The notes: generated by a model from the sequence alone, not told the origin. 64,000 nt of DNA from Limimaricola sp027213785 (GCF_050847355.1 NZ_CP193756.1:241357-305356), one strand, 5' to 3'. Counted from the first letter of the stretch, positions 55,943 to 64,000 are shown. Made by a program: numbers and translations.

Positions 55943-56980
55943 TCAGGCAAAGGCGGGCATGACGTCGCGGATGAAGCGTTCGAGCGACGCCTTCTTGCGC
56001 TCGAAGCTCATGCCGCTGTCGATCCAGAAGGCGAACTGGTCGTAGCCGAGATCCCGGTAGCTGGCGACGCGCTCGGTGACTTCGGCCGCCTCCCCGATGA
56101 TGTTGTTGCGCCGCATCAGCTCTGGCGTGAAGAAGGGATGATTTGCGATCTCCTCCTCGCTCAGTTCCGCGATCAGCCCCTGGCTCACCGGGCGTTCGTT
56201 TTTGAACCACGCACCGAAGTAGTTGTAGAAGCGGTTGATCTCCTCCGCGCCGCGCTGCGCATCCGCCTCGTCGGAGGCGACATAGGTGTGGCGCAGCACC
56301 ATGATTTCGGGGCGCGGCCTCTCGGGGTACTTGGCGCAGGCGCTCTCGAACTTGTCCATCAGGTCGCGCACCTCCTCGTCGCCCTGGCTGAGCGGCGTGA
56401 CCTGCACGTTGCAGCCGTTGGCGACCGCGAATTCATGGCTGTTGATGTCGCGCGCCGCGACCCAGATCGGCGGGTGCGGTTTCTGCACCGGCAACGGCGC
56501 CGAGGTGGTGGCCGGGAACTGCCAGTGCTCGCCTTCATGGGCGTAGTCGCCCTCCCAGAGCCGCTGCACCGCTGGAATGAGCTCGCGCATCTTCTGGCCC
56601 GCGGTCCAGGCGTCGAGCCCGGGGCTCATGCGCTCGTATTCGTAGGTGTAGGCGCCCCGCGCGATGCCCAGATCGAGCCGCCCGCCGGTCAGCATGTCGG
56701 TCATTGCCGCCTCGCCGGCGAGCTTGATCGGGTGCCAGAACGGCGCCACCACCGTGCCGGTGCCGAGCCGGATGTCCGGAAAGCGCCGCGCCAGGTCGAC
56801 GAGGTTCAGAAACGGGTTCGGCGCGATGGTGAAGTTCATGCCGTGATGCTCGCCGGTCCAGATGGCGTGCATCCCCCCCTCATGCGCGATCCGGCACAGC
56901 TCGATCATCTCGTCGTAGAGTTTGCGCTGCTCCTGCTGTGCCGAAACCCGCTCCATGTGAACGAAGAGTGAGAATTTCAT
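55943..56980 (-). CDS. LLM-class flavin-dependent monooxygenase (luciferase-like)
   Basis: 345-aa bacterial-luciferase-fold enzyme that uses reduced FMN and O2 to oxygenate an unknown substrate. Pieces: MHAIWTGEHHGMNFTIAPNP, DIRLGTGTVVAPFWHPIKLA, LTGGRLDLGIARGAYTYEYE, PHPPIWVAARDINSHEFAVA. The start overlaps the flavin reductase gene by 4 bp, the expected FMNH2 donor. Two aldehyde dehydrogenases and a hydrolase in the same operon suggest it cleaves a C-N, C-C or ether bond releasing an aldehyde. Confidence 0.9.
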   Translation of the reverse strand: MKFSLFVHMERVSAQQEQRKLYDEMIELCRIAHEGGMHAIWTGEHHGMNFTIAPNPFLNLVDLARRFPDIRLGTGTVVAPFWHPIKLAGEAAMTDMLTGGRLDLGIARGAYTYEYERMSPGLDAWTAGQKMRELIPAVQRLWEGDYAHEGEHWQFPATTSAPLPVQKPHPPIWVAARDINSHEFAVANGCNVQVTPLSQGDEEVRDLMDKFESACAKYPERPRPEIMVLRHTYVASDEADAQRGAEEINRFYNYFGAWFKNERPVSQGLIAELSEEEIANHPFFTPELMRRNNIIGEAAEVTERVASYRDLGYDQFAFWIDSGMSFERKKASLERFIRDVMPAFA

Positions 56981-57903
56981 TGCCCTGCCTCCGCAGCCAC
57001 GCGGCGCACCCGGCCCGCGTTCTGGTTTCCGTAATAGATGCCGAAATCGCCGATCCGGCTTTCCTCCGCGAAGCGGCGCAGCATCACCTGCAGCGCCGGA
57101 TCCGTGACGTCGCCCAGCGTGCTCTCGGTCAGCTCGACAAAGCCCCGCCCGCGGGCGGGTGCGCCCGCCATGGCGGCACAGAGGAACACGATGTGCTGCT
57201 GGCCGCGCTTCACGTCTTCCCAGAGCGCGTAGACGAAGCTCGGCTCTGCCTCGACGCCGGTCGCAGCGATCAGCCGCTGCAACGTCGCGCTCGCGCCCTC
57301 CTCGCCAGCGCGGGCCGTGGGGATGCCCAAGCCCCCCTGCCCGTCATCGACGAGCAGCACCTCGCCGTCGCGCTGCATCAGCGCGCTGACCACCACCGCC
57401 GGACCGGTGGCGAGTTGCGTCGCGGTCTGCGCGGGCTTGAAATAGGAGCCCCGGTAATAGCCGAGACCGGCCTGCCCGGAGTTGTCGAACGCCTCGACGC
57501 GGCCGATCAGGACCGCGTGGTCGCCTGCCTCCACGACCTGCTCCAGCGCGCAGTCGAACCAGGCCGAGACGCCACCCAGGACCGGCGCGCCATGCGGGCC
57601 GGGCTGCCAGTCGAGGCCGTCGAACCGATCCTCGGCGGGGCGGGCGAAGGTGTTGGAGATCTCCTTCTGGTCCTCCGACAGGATGTTGACCGCAAAGCCC
57701 TGCCCTTCGGTGAAGCTCGCGTAGTTCGCCGAGCGTTTCGACAGCGACACCAGGAGCAGCGGCGGGTCGAGCGAGACCGAGGAGAAGGAGTTGGCGGTGA
57801 AGCCCAGGGCCGTGCCGTCCGGGCCGGTGGTGGTGACCACCGTGACGCCGGTCATGAACGCGCCGAACGCGTCGCGCAGCAGGCGGGGGTTATCGATCGT
57901 CAT
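56977..57903 (-). CDS. Flavin reductase fused to a degenerate Nudix-like domain
   Basis: 308 aa. Residues about 5-165 are a flavin reductase-like domain (FMTGVTVVTTTGPDGTALGF; TANSFSSVSLDPPLLLVSLS; LGGVSAWFDCALEQVVEAGD) that supplies reduced FMN. Residues about 175-260 resemble a Nudix fold (VVVSALMQRDGEVLLVDDGQ; GLGIPTARAGEEGASATLQR; LIAATGV), but the box REUxEExGU reads QRLIAATGV, lacking the metal-binding glutamates. It may therefore bind a nucleotide-like ligand without hydrolysing it. It overlaps both neighbouring genes by 4 bp. Confidence 0.82.
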   Translation of the reverse strand: MTIDNPRLLRDAFGAFMTGVTVVTTTGPDGTALGFTANSFSSVSLDPPLLLVSLSKRSANYASFTEGQGFAVNILSEDQKEISNTFARPAEDRFDGLDWQPGPHGAPVLGGVSAWFDCALEQVVEAGDHAVLIGRVEAFDNSGQAGLGYYRGSYFKPAQTATQLATGPAVVVSALMQRDGEVLLVDDGQGGLGIPTARAGEEGASATLQRLIAATGVEAEPSFVYALWEDVKRGQQHIVFLCAAMAGAPARGRGFVELTESTLGDVTDPALQVMLRRFAEESRIGDFGIYYGNQNAGRVRRVAAEAGQ

Positions 57904-58718
57904 GCGCGCATCTCCCTTCGCTCCGCGGCGATCGGCTCCTCCAGCCATCGCCGCATTTCCGCCGTGACTGCCTCGGGGGCGGTCAGGCCGACCATGTGCC
58001 GCTCGTTCGGCACGATCACCGCGCGGCCGCGCTGCGCCGCGCCAGCCATGGCGCGGGCCATCTCCGGGGTGGAATTGCGGTCCTCTGCGCCGGTCAGCAC
58101 CAGCGTCGGGCAGGCGATCTCGCCCCAGCGGTCGGCATAGGTTTCGTCGCCCTCGGCAAAGGCCGCATAGGCGGCGGCGTATCCGGCACGATCGACCCGC
58201 TCCAGCCAGCCCGAGACCCGGTCGCGCACCGCGCGCTCCCCCGGCGTCTCGCCGAACCAGCGGCGCAGCGGCACGCTATCGTCGCCTTCACCGCGCGAGA
58301 TCGCCCGTGCCCGCTCGCGGACCGCGGCCCGCGCCTCGGGGCTGCGGCGATGCACGCTGTTGAGCACCGCGAGACGTCGCACCCGCTCAGGCATCTCGAT
58401 GGCGCAGCCCGAGGCCACGAGCCCGCCCATCGAATGCCCCGCGAGGTTCACCGCGTCGCGCCCCAGCGCGTCGAGAACCCGCCCCAGCCATGCGACGTAG
58501 TCGGGCAGCTGGGCTCCCTCACCCAGCCGGTCCGAGCCGCCATGGCCGGGCATGTCGACCGAGATGACTTCGTGGCTGGACGACAGCGCATCGATCTGCG
58601 GCGTCCAGGCTTCGGCGCACATGCCGACGCCATGCACCAGCACCAGAGGCTCGCCAGTCCCCGCCACGGCGCAGGTCGCGCGCGTGTCGTCAGACAGCAG
58701 CAGGGTTTTCGGCGTCAT
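57900..58718 (-). CDS. Alpha/beta-fold hydrolase
   Basis: 272-aa hydrolase. Oxyanion HGVGMCAEAW, nucleophile elbow LAGHSMGGLVAS (Ser), acid in LVLTGAEDRNSTPEMA (Asp) and histidine in NERHMVGLTAPEAV give a complete catalytic triad. Substrate unknown; probably an ester, lactone or C-C bond of a pathway intermediate. It lies between flavin reductase (4-bp overlap) and DUF1185 (29-bp overlap). Confidence 0.88.
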   Translation of the reverse strand: MTPKTLLLSDDTRATCAVAGTGEPLVLVHGVGMCAEAWTPQIDALSSSHEVISVDMPGHGGSDRLGEGAQLPDYVAWLGRVLDALGRDAVNLAGHSMGGLVASGCAIEMPERVRRLAVLNSVHRRSPEARAAVRERARAISRGEGDDSVPLRRWFGETPGERAVRDRVSGWLERVDRAGYAAAYAAFAEGDETYADRWGEIACPTLVLTGAEDRNSTPEMARAMAGAAQRGRAVIVPNERHMVGLTAPEAVTAEMRRWLEEPIAAERREMRA

Positions 58719-59292
58719 GCCCGAGCTCCTGCAGGTCCTGGTAACGATCGCCGATCCGGTGATGCGGCCGGCCACCGATCGACGCGCCAAGCGCCACGAC
58801 GATCTCGTCGGCCGCCGGTGCGTCCGGGATCGCCATCTGGATGGTGAGGTAGTGCGAGCGCCGCCCGCCATCGTTCTTGTCCATCAGCGGGATCATGATC
58901 GGCGCATTGGCGGGCCCGCGCGTGTTGCAGAAGGCAAGATAGGATTTCGCGCCCACCGCGTGGCGGTAGTGATTGCCGAAGCGCAACGTGTGGATCAGCG
59001 CCGAGGCGTGCTCGACCTCGCCATCGGTGCCGACAACCGCCGACTTGCCATAACCCTCGACCGCCTCGCCCGAGCCAGCCCGCTCAAGGATCATGCCGGT
59101 CAGCAGGGCGCCAAGCTCAGGAGCCACCTCGGCGATCTCGGGGCGCAGGTCCTCGACGAAACCGCGCCCAGCCCACGGGTTCTTCAGCACGGCCGCGGCC
59201 GCGATCATCACCAGCGGCTGCGGCGCTGCCTTGCCGCCTTCGATCAGCGTGGTTTCGACATGCAGCAGCGTCTTTCGGATCGAAGCGGCCAT
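58690..59292 (-). CDS. DUF1185 / 'amino acid synthesis' family protein
   Basis: 200-aa protein of a family annotated as amino acid synthesis (DUF1185) without a defined reaction. Pieces: IRKTLLHVETTLIEGGKAAP, PWAGRGFVEDLRPEIAEVAP, EVEHASALIHTLRFGNHYRH, CNTRGPANAPIMIPLMDKND. First gene of the ten-gene operon; GGGAGGG precedes ATG 59292. It overlaps the hydrolase gene by 29 bp. It faces a GntR regulator with palindromic operators between. Confidence 0.8.
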   Translation of the reverse strand: MAASIRKTLLHVETTLIEGGKAAPQPLVMIAAAAVLKNPWAGRGFVEDLRPEIAEVAPELGALLTGMILERAGSGEAVEGYGKSAVVGTDGEVEHASALIHTLRFGNHYRHAVGAKSYLAFCNTRGPANAPIMIPLMDKNDGGRRSHYLTIQMAIPDAPAADEIVVALGASIGGRPHHRIGDRYQDLQELGHDAENPAAV

Positions 59293-59312
59293 GGCGCCCT
59301 CCCATATGGTCA

Positions 59313-59342
59313 TACCGTCTTGCGGTCTTATGGTATGCCATA
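59313..59342. promoter_or_regulatory. GntR-type operator pair
   Basis: TATGGTATGCCATA (59329-59342) is a near-perfect palindrome and TATGGTCATACCG (59314-59326) a second similar one 15 bp away. Both fit the TnGTnnnACnA style of FCD-GntR sites and lie between the divergent DUF1185 operon and the GntR gene. Confidence 0.65.
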
Positions 59343-59397
59343 GTACGAGGTGTCAATCGCCTTGTTGGCTTTTCGCCCTTCGAGTAAGGTTCGCTTC

Positions 59398-60084
59398 ATG
59401 ACCACGACGCCCAGCTTCGATCTTCGCATCGATCAACCGCCTCAGACGCTGAGGGAAATCGTTCTCGACCGGATGCGCGGTGCGATCATCGCCGGGCATT
59501 TCGCGGCTGGTGATCGTTTGGTCGAGCGCACGCTTTGCGAGCAGATGGGCGTCAGCCGCACCATCGTCAGGGAAGTCATCCGGCATCTAGAATCAGAGGG
59601 GTTGGTCGCGATCCAGCACAATCGGGGGCCAATCGTCGCCACGCTGGACTGGCCGCAGGCACGGCAGATCTACGACATCCGTCTGCTACTCGAGGGGCGC
59701 GCGGCGCGGGCCTGCGCCGAGGTTGCCAATGCGGGAACGGGGCGCGAGCTGCGCGCTGCGCTCAAGGCCATCAAGGTAGCGCATAGTGCCGGCGAAGGCC
59801 TCGCGCTTTACGGCGCGACCGCGCGGTTCTACGAGATCATCTTCCGCCATGCCGGACACGACATTGCCTGGGAGATCGTGCAACGGCTCAACGGGCGGAT
59901 CAGCCGCCTGCGCGCCCTGACCCTGTCTTCGACGGCGCGCGAGGTTCCCGGTCCCATGCGCATGGAACGCATCTGCGCCGCCATCGAGGCCGGCGATGCC
60001 GATGCCGCTGAGGAGGCGGTCCGGCTGCACCTGACCGAGGCATCCGCACTGGCGAAGTCCCTCCTGGCAGAGGAGAGCGCGTGA
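59398..60084 (+). CDS. GntR/FCD-family regulator of the flavin-monooxygenase operon
   Basis: 228-aa FCD-type regulator. HTH: GDRLVERTLCEQMGVSRTIV, REVIRHLESEGLVAIQHNRG; FCD helices with YDIRLLLEGRAARACAEVAN and RMERICAAIEAGDADAAEEA, HLTEAS. Start at 59398 was chosen because AGTAAGG lies upstream; an upstream ATG adds 16 residues without ribosome-binding site. It should respond to a pathway intermediate. Confidence 0.9.
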   Translation: MTTTPSFDLRIDQPPQTLREIVLDRMRGAIIAGHFAAGDRLVERTLCEQMGVSRTIVREVIRHLESEGLVAIQHNRGPIVATLDWPQARQIYDIRLLLEGRAARACAEVANAGTGRELRAALKAIKVAHSAGEGLALYGATARFYEIIFRHAGHDIAWEIVQRLNGRISRLRALTLSSTAREVPGPMRMERICAAIEAGDADAAEEAVRLHLTEASALAKSLLAEESA

Positions 60085-60371
60085 TGCCCGCATACTGGAT
60101 CGCCCATGTCACGATCACCGACCCCGAGCGCTATCGGGGGTATCAGGAAGTGGCCCCAGCCGCCTTTGCCCGGCACGGGGCCAGGTTTCTCGCCCGCGGG
60201 GGTGCCTCGGAAGTGCTCGAGGGGGAAGCACATCAGCGCCATGTGCTCATCGAATTTCCGGACTACGCGACCGCCCTCGCCTGCTATCGCTCCGACGAAT
60301 ATCAAGAGGCCCGCGCCCGTCGCGATGGCGCCTGCCAAGCCACGGTGGTGATCGTGGACGGGCTTGGCTGA
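60084..60371 (+). CDS. DUF1330 family protein
   Basis: 95-aa ferredoxin-like alpha-beta barrel protein: MPAYWIAHVTITDPERYRGY, FLARGGASEVLEGEAHQRHV, LIEFPDYATALACYRSDEYQ. Function unknown; homologues often accompany catabolic operons. ATG overlaps the regulator stop (TGATG), so it is cotranslated with GntR; an in-frame GTG lies at 60081. Confidence 0.88.
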   Translation: MPAYWIAHVTITDPERYRGYQEVAPAAFARHGARFLARGGASEVLEGEAHQRHVLIEFPDYATALACYRSDEYQEARARRDGACQATVVIVDGLG

Positions 60372-60587
60372 TCAAAGAGAAGCGCTCGCTTTGGCGATGA
60401 TGAGCGCCACGAGCATCTGAAACCCTCATGCATGCGTCAGCATCTTCGCGGCTCCATGGTAGCATCGCAATTAGCTCGGCCCCTCACAGTATCGGGAAGT
60501 TCGGAGGTCCAATAGTAAGCGGCGTCTGGGCCCCACGTTGTAGATGAGCTGTGGCACGGCGAGGTGTCACCCGTCTCATGATGGGGA

Positions 60588-61007
60588 GTGCGCTTCGCAA
60601 TGTGCGCGACAAATTCGTTTCTCAAATCTCTGGGCGTCGAGATCTACGCGTCTGGTCCCCGGCGTTGGTCGGACGGTGCGAAGGGACGCGCTGTGGCGGA
60701 GACACTTGAGCCGGGGGCGACAGTGAATGCGGTTGCCAGGCGGTATGGAATCCGTCCGAACCAACTCTCGGCTTGGCGGCGTCTCGCAAAGCAGGGACAG
60801 CTGGTTCTCCCCGCTGCGGAGATCGGCGAGCCTGTCTTCGCGCCGCTGGTCGTTTGCGACTCGGCCGAGACGAGGGATCCGACGGACGCGACGCCGCTTG
60901 TGATGATCCGGATCGTCAGGGGAGCAACGCAGGTCGAACTGTCGCCCGACACGGCGGCAGATCGGATCGCCGCGATCGTGCATGCTCTGGAAGCACCGAC
61001 ATGCTGA
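60588..61007 (+). CDS. tnpA: IS66 TnpA (OrfA) accessory transposition protein
   Basis: 139-aa helix-turn-helix protein: LGVEIYASGPRRWSDGAKGR, PGATVNAVARRYGIRPNQLS, AWRRLAKQGQLVLP, ending AADRIAAIVHALEAPTC. Its TGA overlaps the tnpB ATG at 61001. Intact, but without tnpC the element cannot transpose on its own. Confidence 0.85.
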   Translation: MRFAMCATNSFLKSLGVEIYASGPRRWSDGAKGRAVAETLEPGATVNAVARRYGIRPNQLSAWRRLAKQGQLVLPAAEIGEPVFAPLVVCDSAETRDPTDATPLVMIRIVRGATQVELSPDTAADRIAAIVHALEAPTC

Positions 61008-61247
61008 TGCCGTCTCAAGGCGTCCGCATCCTGGTGGCGACGAAGCCGGTAGACTTCCGCAAGGGACATGATGGCCTGACCGCCCTGGTGCAGTCGACCT
61101 TGGCCGAGGATCCGTTCACCGGGACGGTCTTCGTTTTCCGGGCGAAACGCGCGGACCGGATGAAGATTCTATTCTGGGACGGCAGCGGCCTCCTCATGGC
61201 TTACAAGCGGCTGGAGGAGGGCTCCTTCACCTGGCCCGCGATCCGAT
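61001..61247 (+). pseudogene. tnpB: IS66 TnpB, truncated
   Basis: Typical TnpB start MLMPSQGVRILVATKPVDFR and KGHDGL, MKILFWDGSGLLMAYKRLEE, GSFTWPAIR, after which similarity ends abruptly at about 61245. About two thirds of the usual 115 aa remain before unrelated sequence from an IS5 fragment. Confidence 0.85.
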
Positions 61248-61502
61248 CTTTCGCCATTGGCGACGGCCCTGCGGTCCATGCTTGCGCGCCTGCCGTTCGC
61301 CATCGCCGAGGAACTTGATACCGGTGCTGTCCACCAGCAGGTTCAGCGGGCCACCGGCCCGGCGATACGGAACCTGAACCGCCAAAGCCTTCTGCCTGCG
61401 GCACAGCGTCGAGTAGTCCGGCAGCGGCCAATCCAGCCCCGCCATCCGCAGCAAGCTGGCCACCATCCCGGCCGTATGCCCCGCGATGCGGCAATGAATC
61501 CC
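61248..61502 (-). pseudogene. IS5-family transposase fragment
   Basis: Minus-strand translation: HTAGMVASLLRMAGLDWPLP, DYSTLCRRQKALAVQVPYRR, GPLNLLVDSTGIKFLGDGER, QARKHGPQGRRQWRK. This is the middle of an IS5-group transposase, including the first DDE aspartate (LLVDSTG). N- and C-terminal parts are missing; IS-like non-coding sequence may extend to about 61600. Confidence 0.85.
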
Positions 61503-61707
61503 GCCGGGCCGTGTCGGTCACCAGGCAGCACGGCCCATGCGCGGCGGCCGCAACGGCGCGGAGTCGAGCAAGAATTAGTAGAAAAATCCTTGCAAGACTC
61601 GGTTCGCCCAGCCAATAGTCACGAAACGATGCCGGAAAACGCCAGAAACCGTGAACACGATGGGCCGGCTGGGGCGAGAATCAGGATGATGGGCGCAGAC
61701 GGTGCAG

Positions 61708-62892
61708 ATGCAGGATATCAGACAGGCCGACGAGCTGAACGCCGTCATTCGTGACCATTCCGAGCGTCTGACCGCCCAGCTGCACGCCCAGGCCGAGAGC
61801 CTGTTTCCCCCGGACGCCTCCAAGGAAATGCGCCGATTCACCTCCGGCGAGGCGGCGGCGCTGCTCGGGGTCAATGACTCCTACCTGCGCAAGCTGCATC
61901 TCGACGGCAAGGGCCCCTCACCTGTGCTGACGCCAGGGAACCGCAGGCTCTACTCGGTGCATGACCTGCACGCGCTGCGGGTTCTGCTGGAAAAGACCGC
62001 CCGCCGGCCCGGCGACTACCTCCCTGGCCGCCGCGAGGGCGACCACCTCCAGATCATTGGCGTGATGAACTTCAAGGGCGGCTCGGGCAAGACCACCAGC
62101 TCGGCGCATCTGGCGCAGCGCCTGGCGCTGCAGGGCTACCGGGTGCTGGCGATCGACCTCGACCCGCAGGCCTCGCTGACCGCGCTGCACGGCGTGCAGC
62201 CCGAGTTCGACCTGCTCGAGGGCGGCACGCTCTACGACGCGATCCGCTACCACGACCCGGTGCCGATCGACACCATCATCCGCCCGACCTACATCCCCGG
62301 CCTCGACCTGATTCCCGGCAATCTCGAGCTGATGGAGTTCGAGCACGAGACGCCGCGCGCCCTGGCGCAGGGCGAGGCGGGGCTGTTCTTCTTCCGGGTC
62401 CGCGAGGCGCTGTCGCAGGTCGAGGACCGCTACGACGTGGTGGTAATCGACTGCCCGCCGCAGCTCGGCTTTCTCACCATGTCGGCGCTCTCGGCGGCGA
62501 CCGGGGTGCTGGTCACCATCCATCCCGAGATGCTCGACGTTATGTCGATGTCGCAGTTCCTGCGGATGACCGCCGACCTGATGGACGTGATTGCCGAGAG
62601 CGGCGCCGACATGAAGCATGACTGGATGCGCTACCTGCTCACCCGCTACGAGCCGACCGACGCGCCGCAGAACCGGATCGTCGCCTTCCTGCGCACCATG
62701 TATGGCGACAAGGTGCTGAACGCGCCGATGCTGAAATCCACCGCGATCTCGGATGCCGGTCTGACCAAGCAGACCCTCTACGAGGTCGAGCGCAGCGCCT
62801 TCACCCGCTCGACCTATGACCGCGCGCTCGAGAGCATGAACGCAGTCAATGACGAGATCGCGGCGCTGATCCAGAAGACATGGGGCCGATGA
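61708..62892 (+). CDS. repA: RepA, ParA-type partition ATPase of a repABC replicon
   Basis: 394-aa ParA-family ATPase that segregates the replicon with RepB and represses repABC. An N-terminal MerR-like HTH (RRFTSGEAAALLGVNDSYLR) is followed by the deviant Walker A KGGSGKTT (about 123-130), LAIDLDPQASLTALHG, VVIDCPPQLGFLTMSALSAA and TIHPEMLDVMSMSQFLRM, typical of RepA in repABC operons. Start ATG 61708; GTG 61702 is an alternative. It sits immediately beyond the broken insertion sequences. Confidence 0.95.
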   Translation: MQDIRQADELNAVIRDHSERLTAQLHAQAESLFPPDASKEMRRFTSGEAAALLGVNDSYLRKLHLDGKGPSPVLTPGNRRLYSVHDLHALRVLLEKTARRPGDYLPGRREGDHLQIIGVMNFKGGSGKTTSSAHLAQRLALQGYRVLAIDLDPQASLTALHGVQPEFDLLEGGTLYDAIRYHDPVPIDTIIRPTYIPGLDLIPGNLELMEFEHETPRALAQGEAGLFFFRVREALSQVEDRYDVVVIDCPPQLGFLTMSALSAATGVLVTIHPEMLDVMSMSQFLRMTADLMDVIAESGADMKHDWMRYLLTRYEPTDAPQNRIVAFLRTMYGDKVLNAPMLKSTAISDAGLTKQTLYEVERSAFTRSTYDRALESMNAVNDEIAALIQKTWGR

Positions 62893-62917
62893 GAGACATG
62901 ACCGGGGAGCCGCGCCG

Positions 62918-63916
62918 ATGAGCGAGAACCGCAAGAAGCGCATGTCGATGCTCGACGGCCTCGCCGCCGTGGGCAGCCAGCCCGGCGCGCCGATGATGTC
63001 GTCGAACCGGGCGCTGCGCTCGGCCCGCGACGCGGTCGACAGCCACCGGGTCTGGGAGATCGACCCGGCGCTGGTCGACGACACCCGCACCCGCGACCGG
63101 CTCGACCCGTCCGACGTGATCGACCTGCGCGACGCGATCGAGGCCAACGGCCAGGCTGTGCCTATTCTGGTCCGCCGCCATCCCGAGAAGGATGGCCGCT
63201 ACCTACTGGTCTATGGCCGCCGAAGGCTCGAGGCGGTGCGCGCCTCCGAGAAGGTCGGCAAGGTCCGGGCGCTGATCGCCCAGATGGACGAGCGCGGCGC
63301 GACGGCAGCGCAGATCTCCGAGAACATGGCCCGGCGCGACCTGTCCTTCATCGAGAAGGCGCTGTTCGCGCAGGAGCTGGTCGAGACCGGCTTCGGCAAC
63401 CAGAGCCAGGTCGCCGAGGTGCTTACCGTGGCCAAGTCGGCGGTGTCGATGGCGATCTCGATCGCCGAGACCATCGGCCGCGACCTCGCCACCGCGATCG
63501 GTCCCGCGCATGGCATAGGCCGCCCCCGCTGGGAGGCGATGGCCCGCGCGATCGAGACCTCGGGCGCCGACCGCGCCGCGCTGGCCGAGCTGGCCGACGA
63601 CATCCACACCGCCGCGCAGGTCGCGATGGTGCCCAACGCCGCCGCCGTCGACGATGATCCGTCGGTCGCCGCCTTCGAGGCCGTGATGCGGCACCTGGCC
63701 CCCGCCGCCCCCCCTGCCCCGCGCCGCGCCGCGGCGGCCGCGCCGTCGCGCCGGCCGCTGCGAATCGACGGCCGCAAGGCCGGCACAGTCAAGCGCACTG
63801 CCAGGGGGCTCGATCTGCAGCTCGAGGATCAGGGTTTCGCCGACTGGATCGAATCCGAGGCCCAGCAGGTGTTTGAGGAGCTTCACGCCCGCTGGATCGC
63901 GCGCGACGAAGGCTGA
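62918..63916 (+). CDS. repB: RepB, ParB-type partition protein of a repABC replicon
   Basis: 332-aa ParB-family DNA-binding protein. The N-terminal segment has RKKRMSMLDGLAAVG. The ParB/Srx domain has AIEANGQAVPILVRRHPEKD, YLLVYGRRRLEAVRASEKVG and the arm ISENMARRDLSFIEKALFAQ. The HTH has NQSQVAEVLTVAKSAVSMAI. GGGGAG precedes ATG 62918, 25 bp after repA. It binds parS-like sites that I could not locate with confidence. repC should follow. Confidence 0.95.
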   Translation: MSENRKKRMSMLDGLAAVGSQPGAPMMSSNRALRSARDAVDSHRVWEIDPALVDDTRTRDRLDPSDVIDLRDAIEANGQAVPILVRRHPEKDGRYLLVYGRRRLEAVRASEKVGKVRALIAQMDERGATAAQISENMARRDLSFIEKALFAQELVETGFGNQSQVAEVLTVAKSAVSMAISIAETIGRDLATAIGPAHGIGRPRWEAMARAIETSGADRAALAELADDIHTAAQVAMVPNAAAVDDDPSVAAFEAVMRHLAPAAPPAPRRAAAAAPSRRPLRIDGRKAGTVKRTARGLDLQLEDQGFADWIESEAQQVFEELHARWIARDEG

Positions 63917-64000
63917 CAACCGCAACGATAGGAGGCACGACCCCGACAAAGAAAGAGCCCCGCAAAGCTGACGCTCCGCGAGACCCTCACTTGATCTTAG
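63917..64000 (-). ncRNA. Possible repB-repC intergenic antisense RNA (ctRNA), partial
   Basis: In repABC replicons a small antisense RNA is encoded on the minus strand between repB and repC. Here AAAGAAAGAGCCCCGC (63949-63964) read on the minus strand gives GCGGGGCTC followed by TTTCTTT, a terminator-like 3' end, with CTCGC (minus strand of about 63974-63985) as a partial pairing partner. The window ends before the promoter would be seen. Confidence 0.35.

Larger units (their letters stand above)
60515..61247 (+). mobile_element. IS66-family element, left part
   Basis: A terminal sequence starting GTAAGCGGCGTC at 60515 resembles IS66-family left ends. tnpA (OrfA) and the first part of tnpB follow. 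The element breaks off at about 61247 where IS5-type sequence on the other strand begins; tnpC and the right end are missing. Confidence 0.7.

Noticed and set aside
61650..61659. CGTG-aa-CACG as a possible parS site upstream of repA
   Set aside because: Only 4-bp arms and a single occurrence; too short to claim as a partition site.

Overview
The window looks like part of a large extrachromosomal replicon (megaplasmid or chromid) of a Rhodobacteraceae/Paracoccaceae alphaproteobacterium. The reasons are high GC, roseobacter-type gene families (DUF1127 proteins, GlxA/GbdR-like regulators, TRAP transporters, DUF1403-ScpB) and a repABC-type partition/replication module (repA, repB) at the right edge. 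repC should lie just beyond position 64000. I see no rRNA, tRNA or CRISPR array.

Layout. 1-8.6 kb: creatine and sarcosine catabolism (soxB-soxD-soxA, GbdR-like regulator, sodium:solute symporter with a 35-aa membrane partner, creatinase, LysR regulator). 8.6-9.8 kb: decayed fragments of three genes, then a MliC-type lysozyme inhibitor. 10.0-15.5 kb: a stress island (two DUF1127 proteins, Dps, an MFS pump, two Rnk/GreA-C-like proteins). Three of its transcription units start with the same kind of leader: a tiny conserved upstream ORF running into competing GC-rich hairpins. 15.5-21.2 kb: Lrp regulator, class-V PLP enzyme, D-threonine-aldolase-like enzyme, glutathione-dependent formaldehyde dehydrogenase, LysR regulator. 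21.3-29.5 kb: a complete sialic-acid regulon (nanR-siaPQM-nanE-nanK-nagB-nagA, with divergent nanA). 29.8-36.3 kb: 5-formyl-THF cyclo-ligase, a damaged CBS protein, and a TAXI-TRAP/DapA-like operon with a divergent LacI regulator and a palindromic operator.

36.6-45.2 kb: an inulin-derived sugar locus (GH91 difructose-anhydride/inulin enzyme, GH32 fructosidase, ABC importer, LacI regulator with two operators). 45.5-49.0 kb: a two-gene nuclease module (DUF3883 plus a DUF429-like protein) and an accessory ScpB-DUF1403 pair. 49.1-60.4 kb: a tightly overlapping ten-gene catabolic operon (polyamine-type ABC importer, two aldehyde dehydrogenases, luciferase-like monooxygenase, flavin reductase fused to a degenerate Nudix domain, alpha/beta hydrolase, DUF1185 protein) with a divergent GntR regulator and DUF1330. 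60.5-61.6 kb: broken IS66 and IS5 elements. 61.7-64 kb: repA, repB and the start of the repB-repC intergenic region.

The replicon reads as a collection of import-and-degrade modules, each with its own local regulator (GlxA, LysR, Lrp, GntR, LacI). Several feed one-carbon metabolism: sarcosine oxidase, formaldehyde dehydrogenase and 5-formyl-THF cyclo-ligase. The most unusual signals are the repeated upstream-ORF leaders, the nuclease pair and the uncharacterised flavin-monooxygenase operon.
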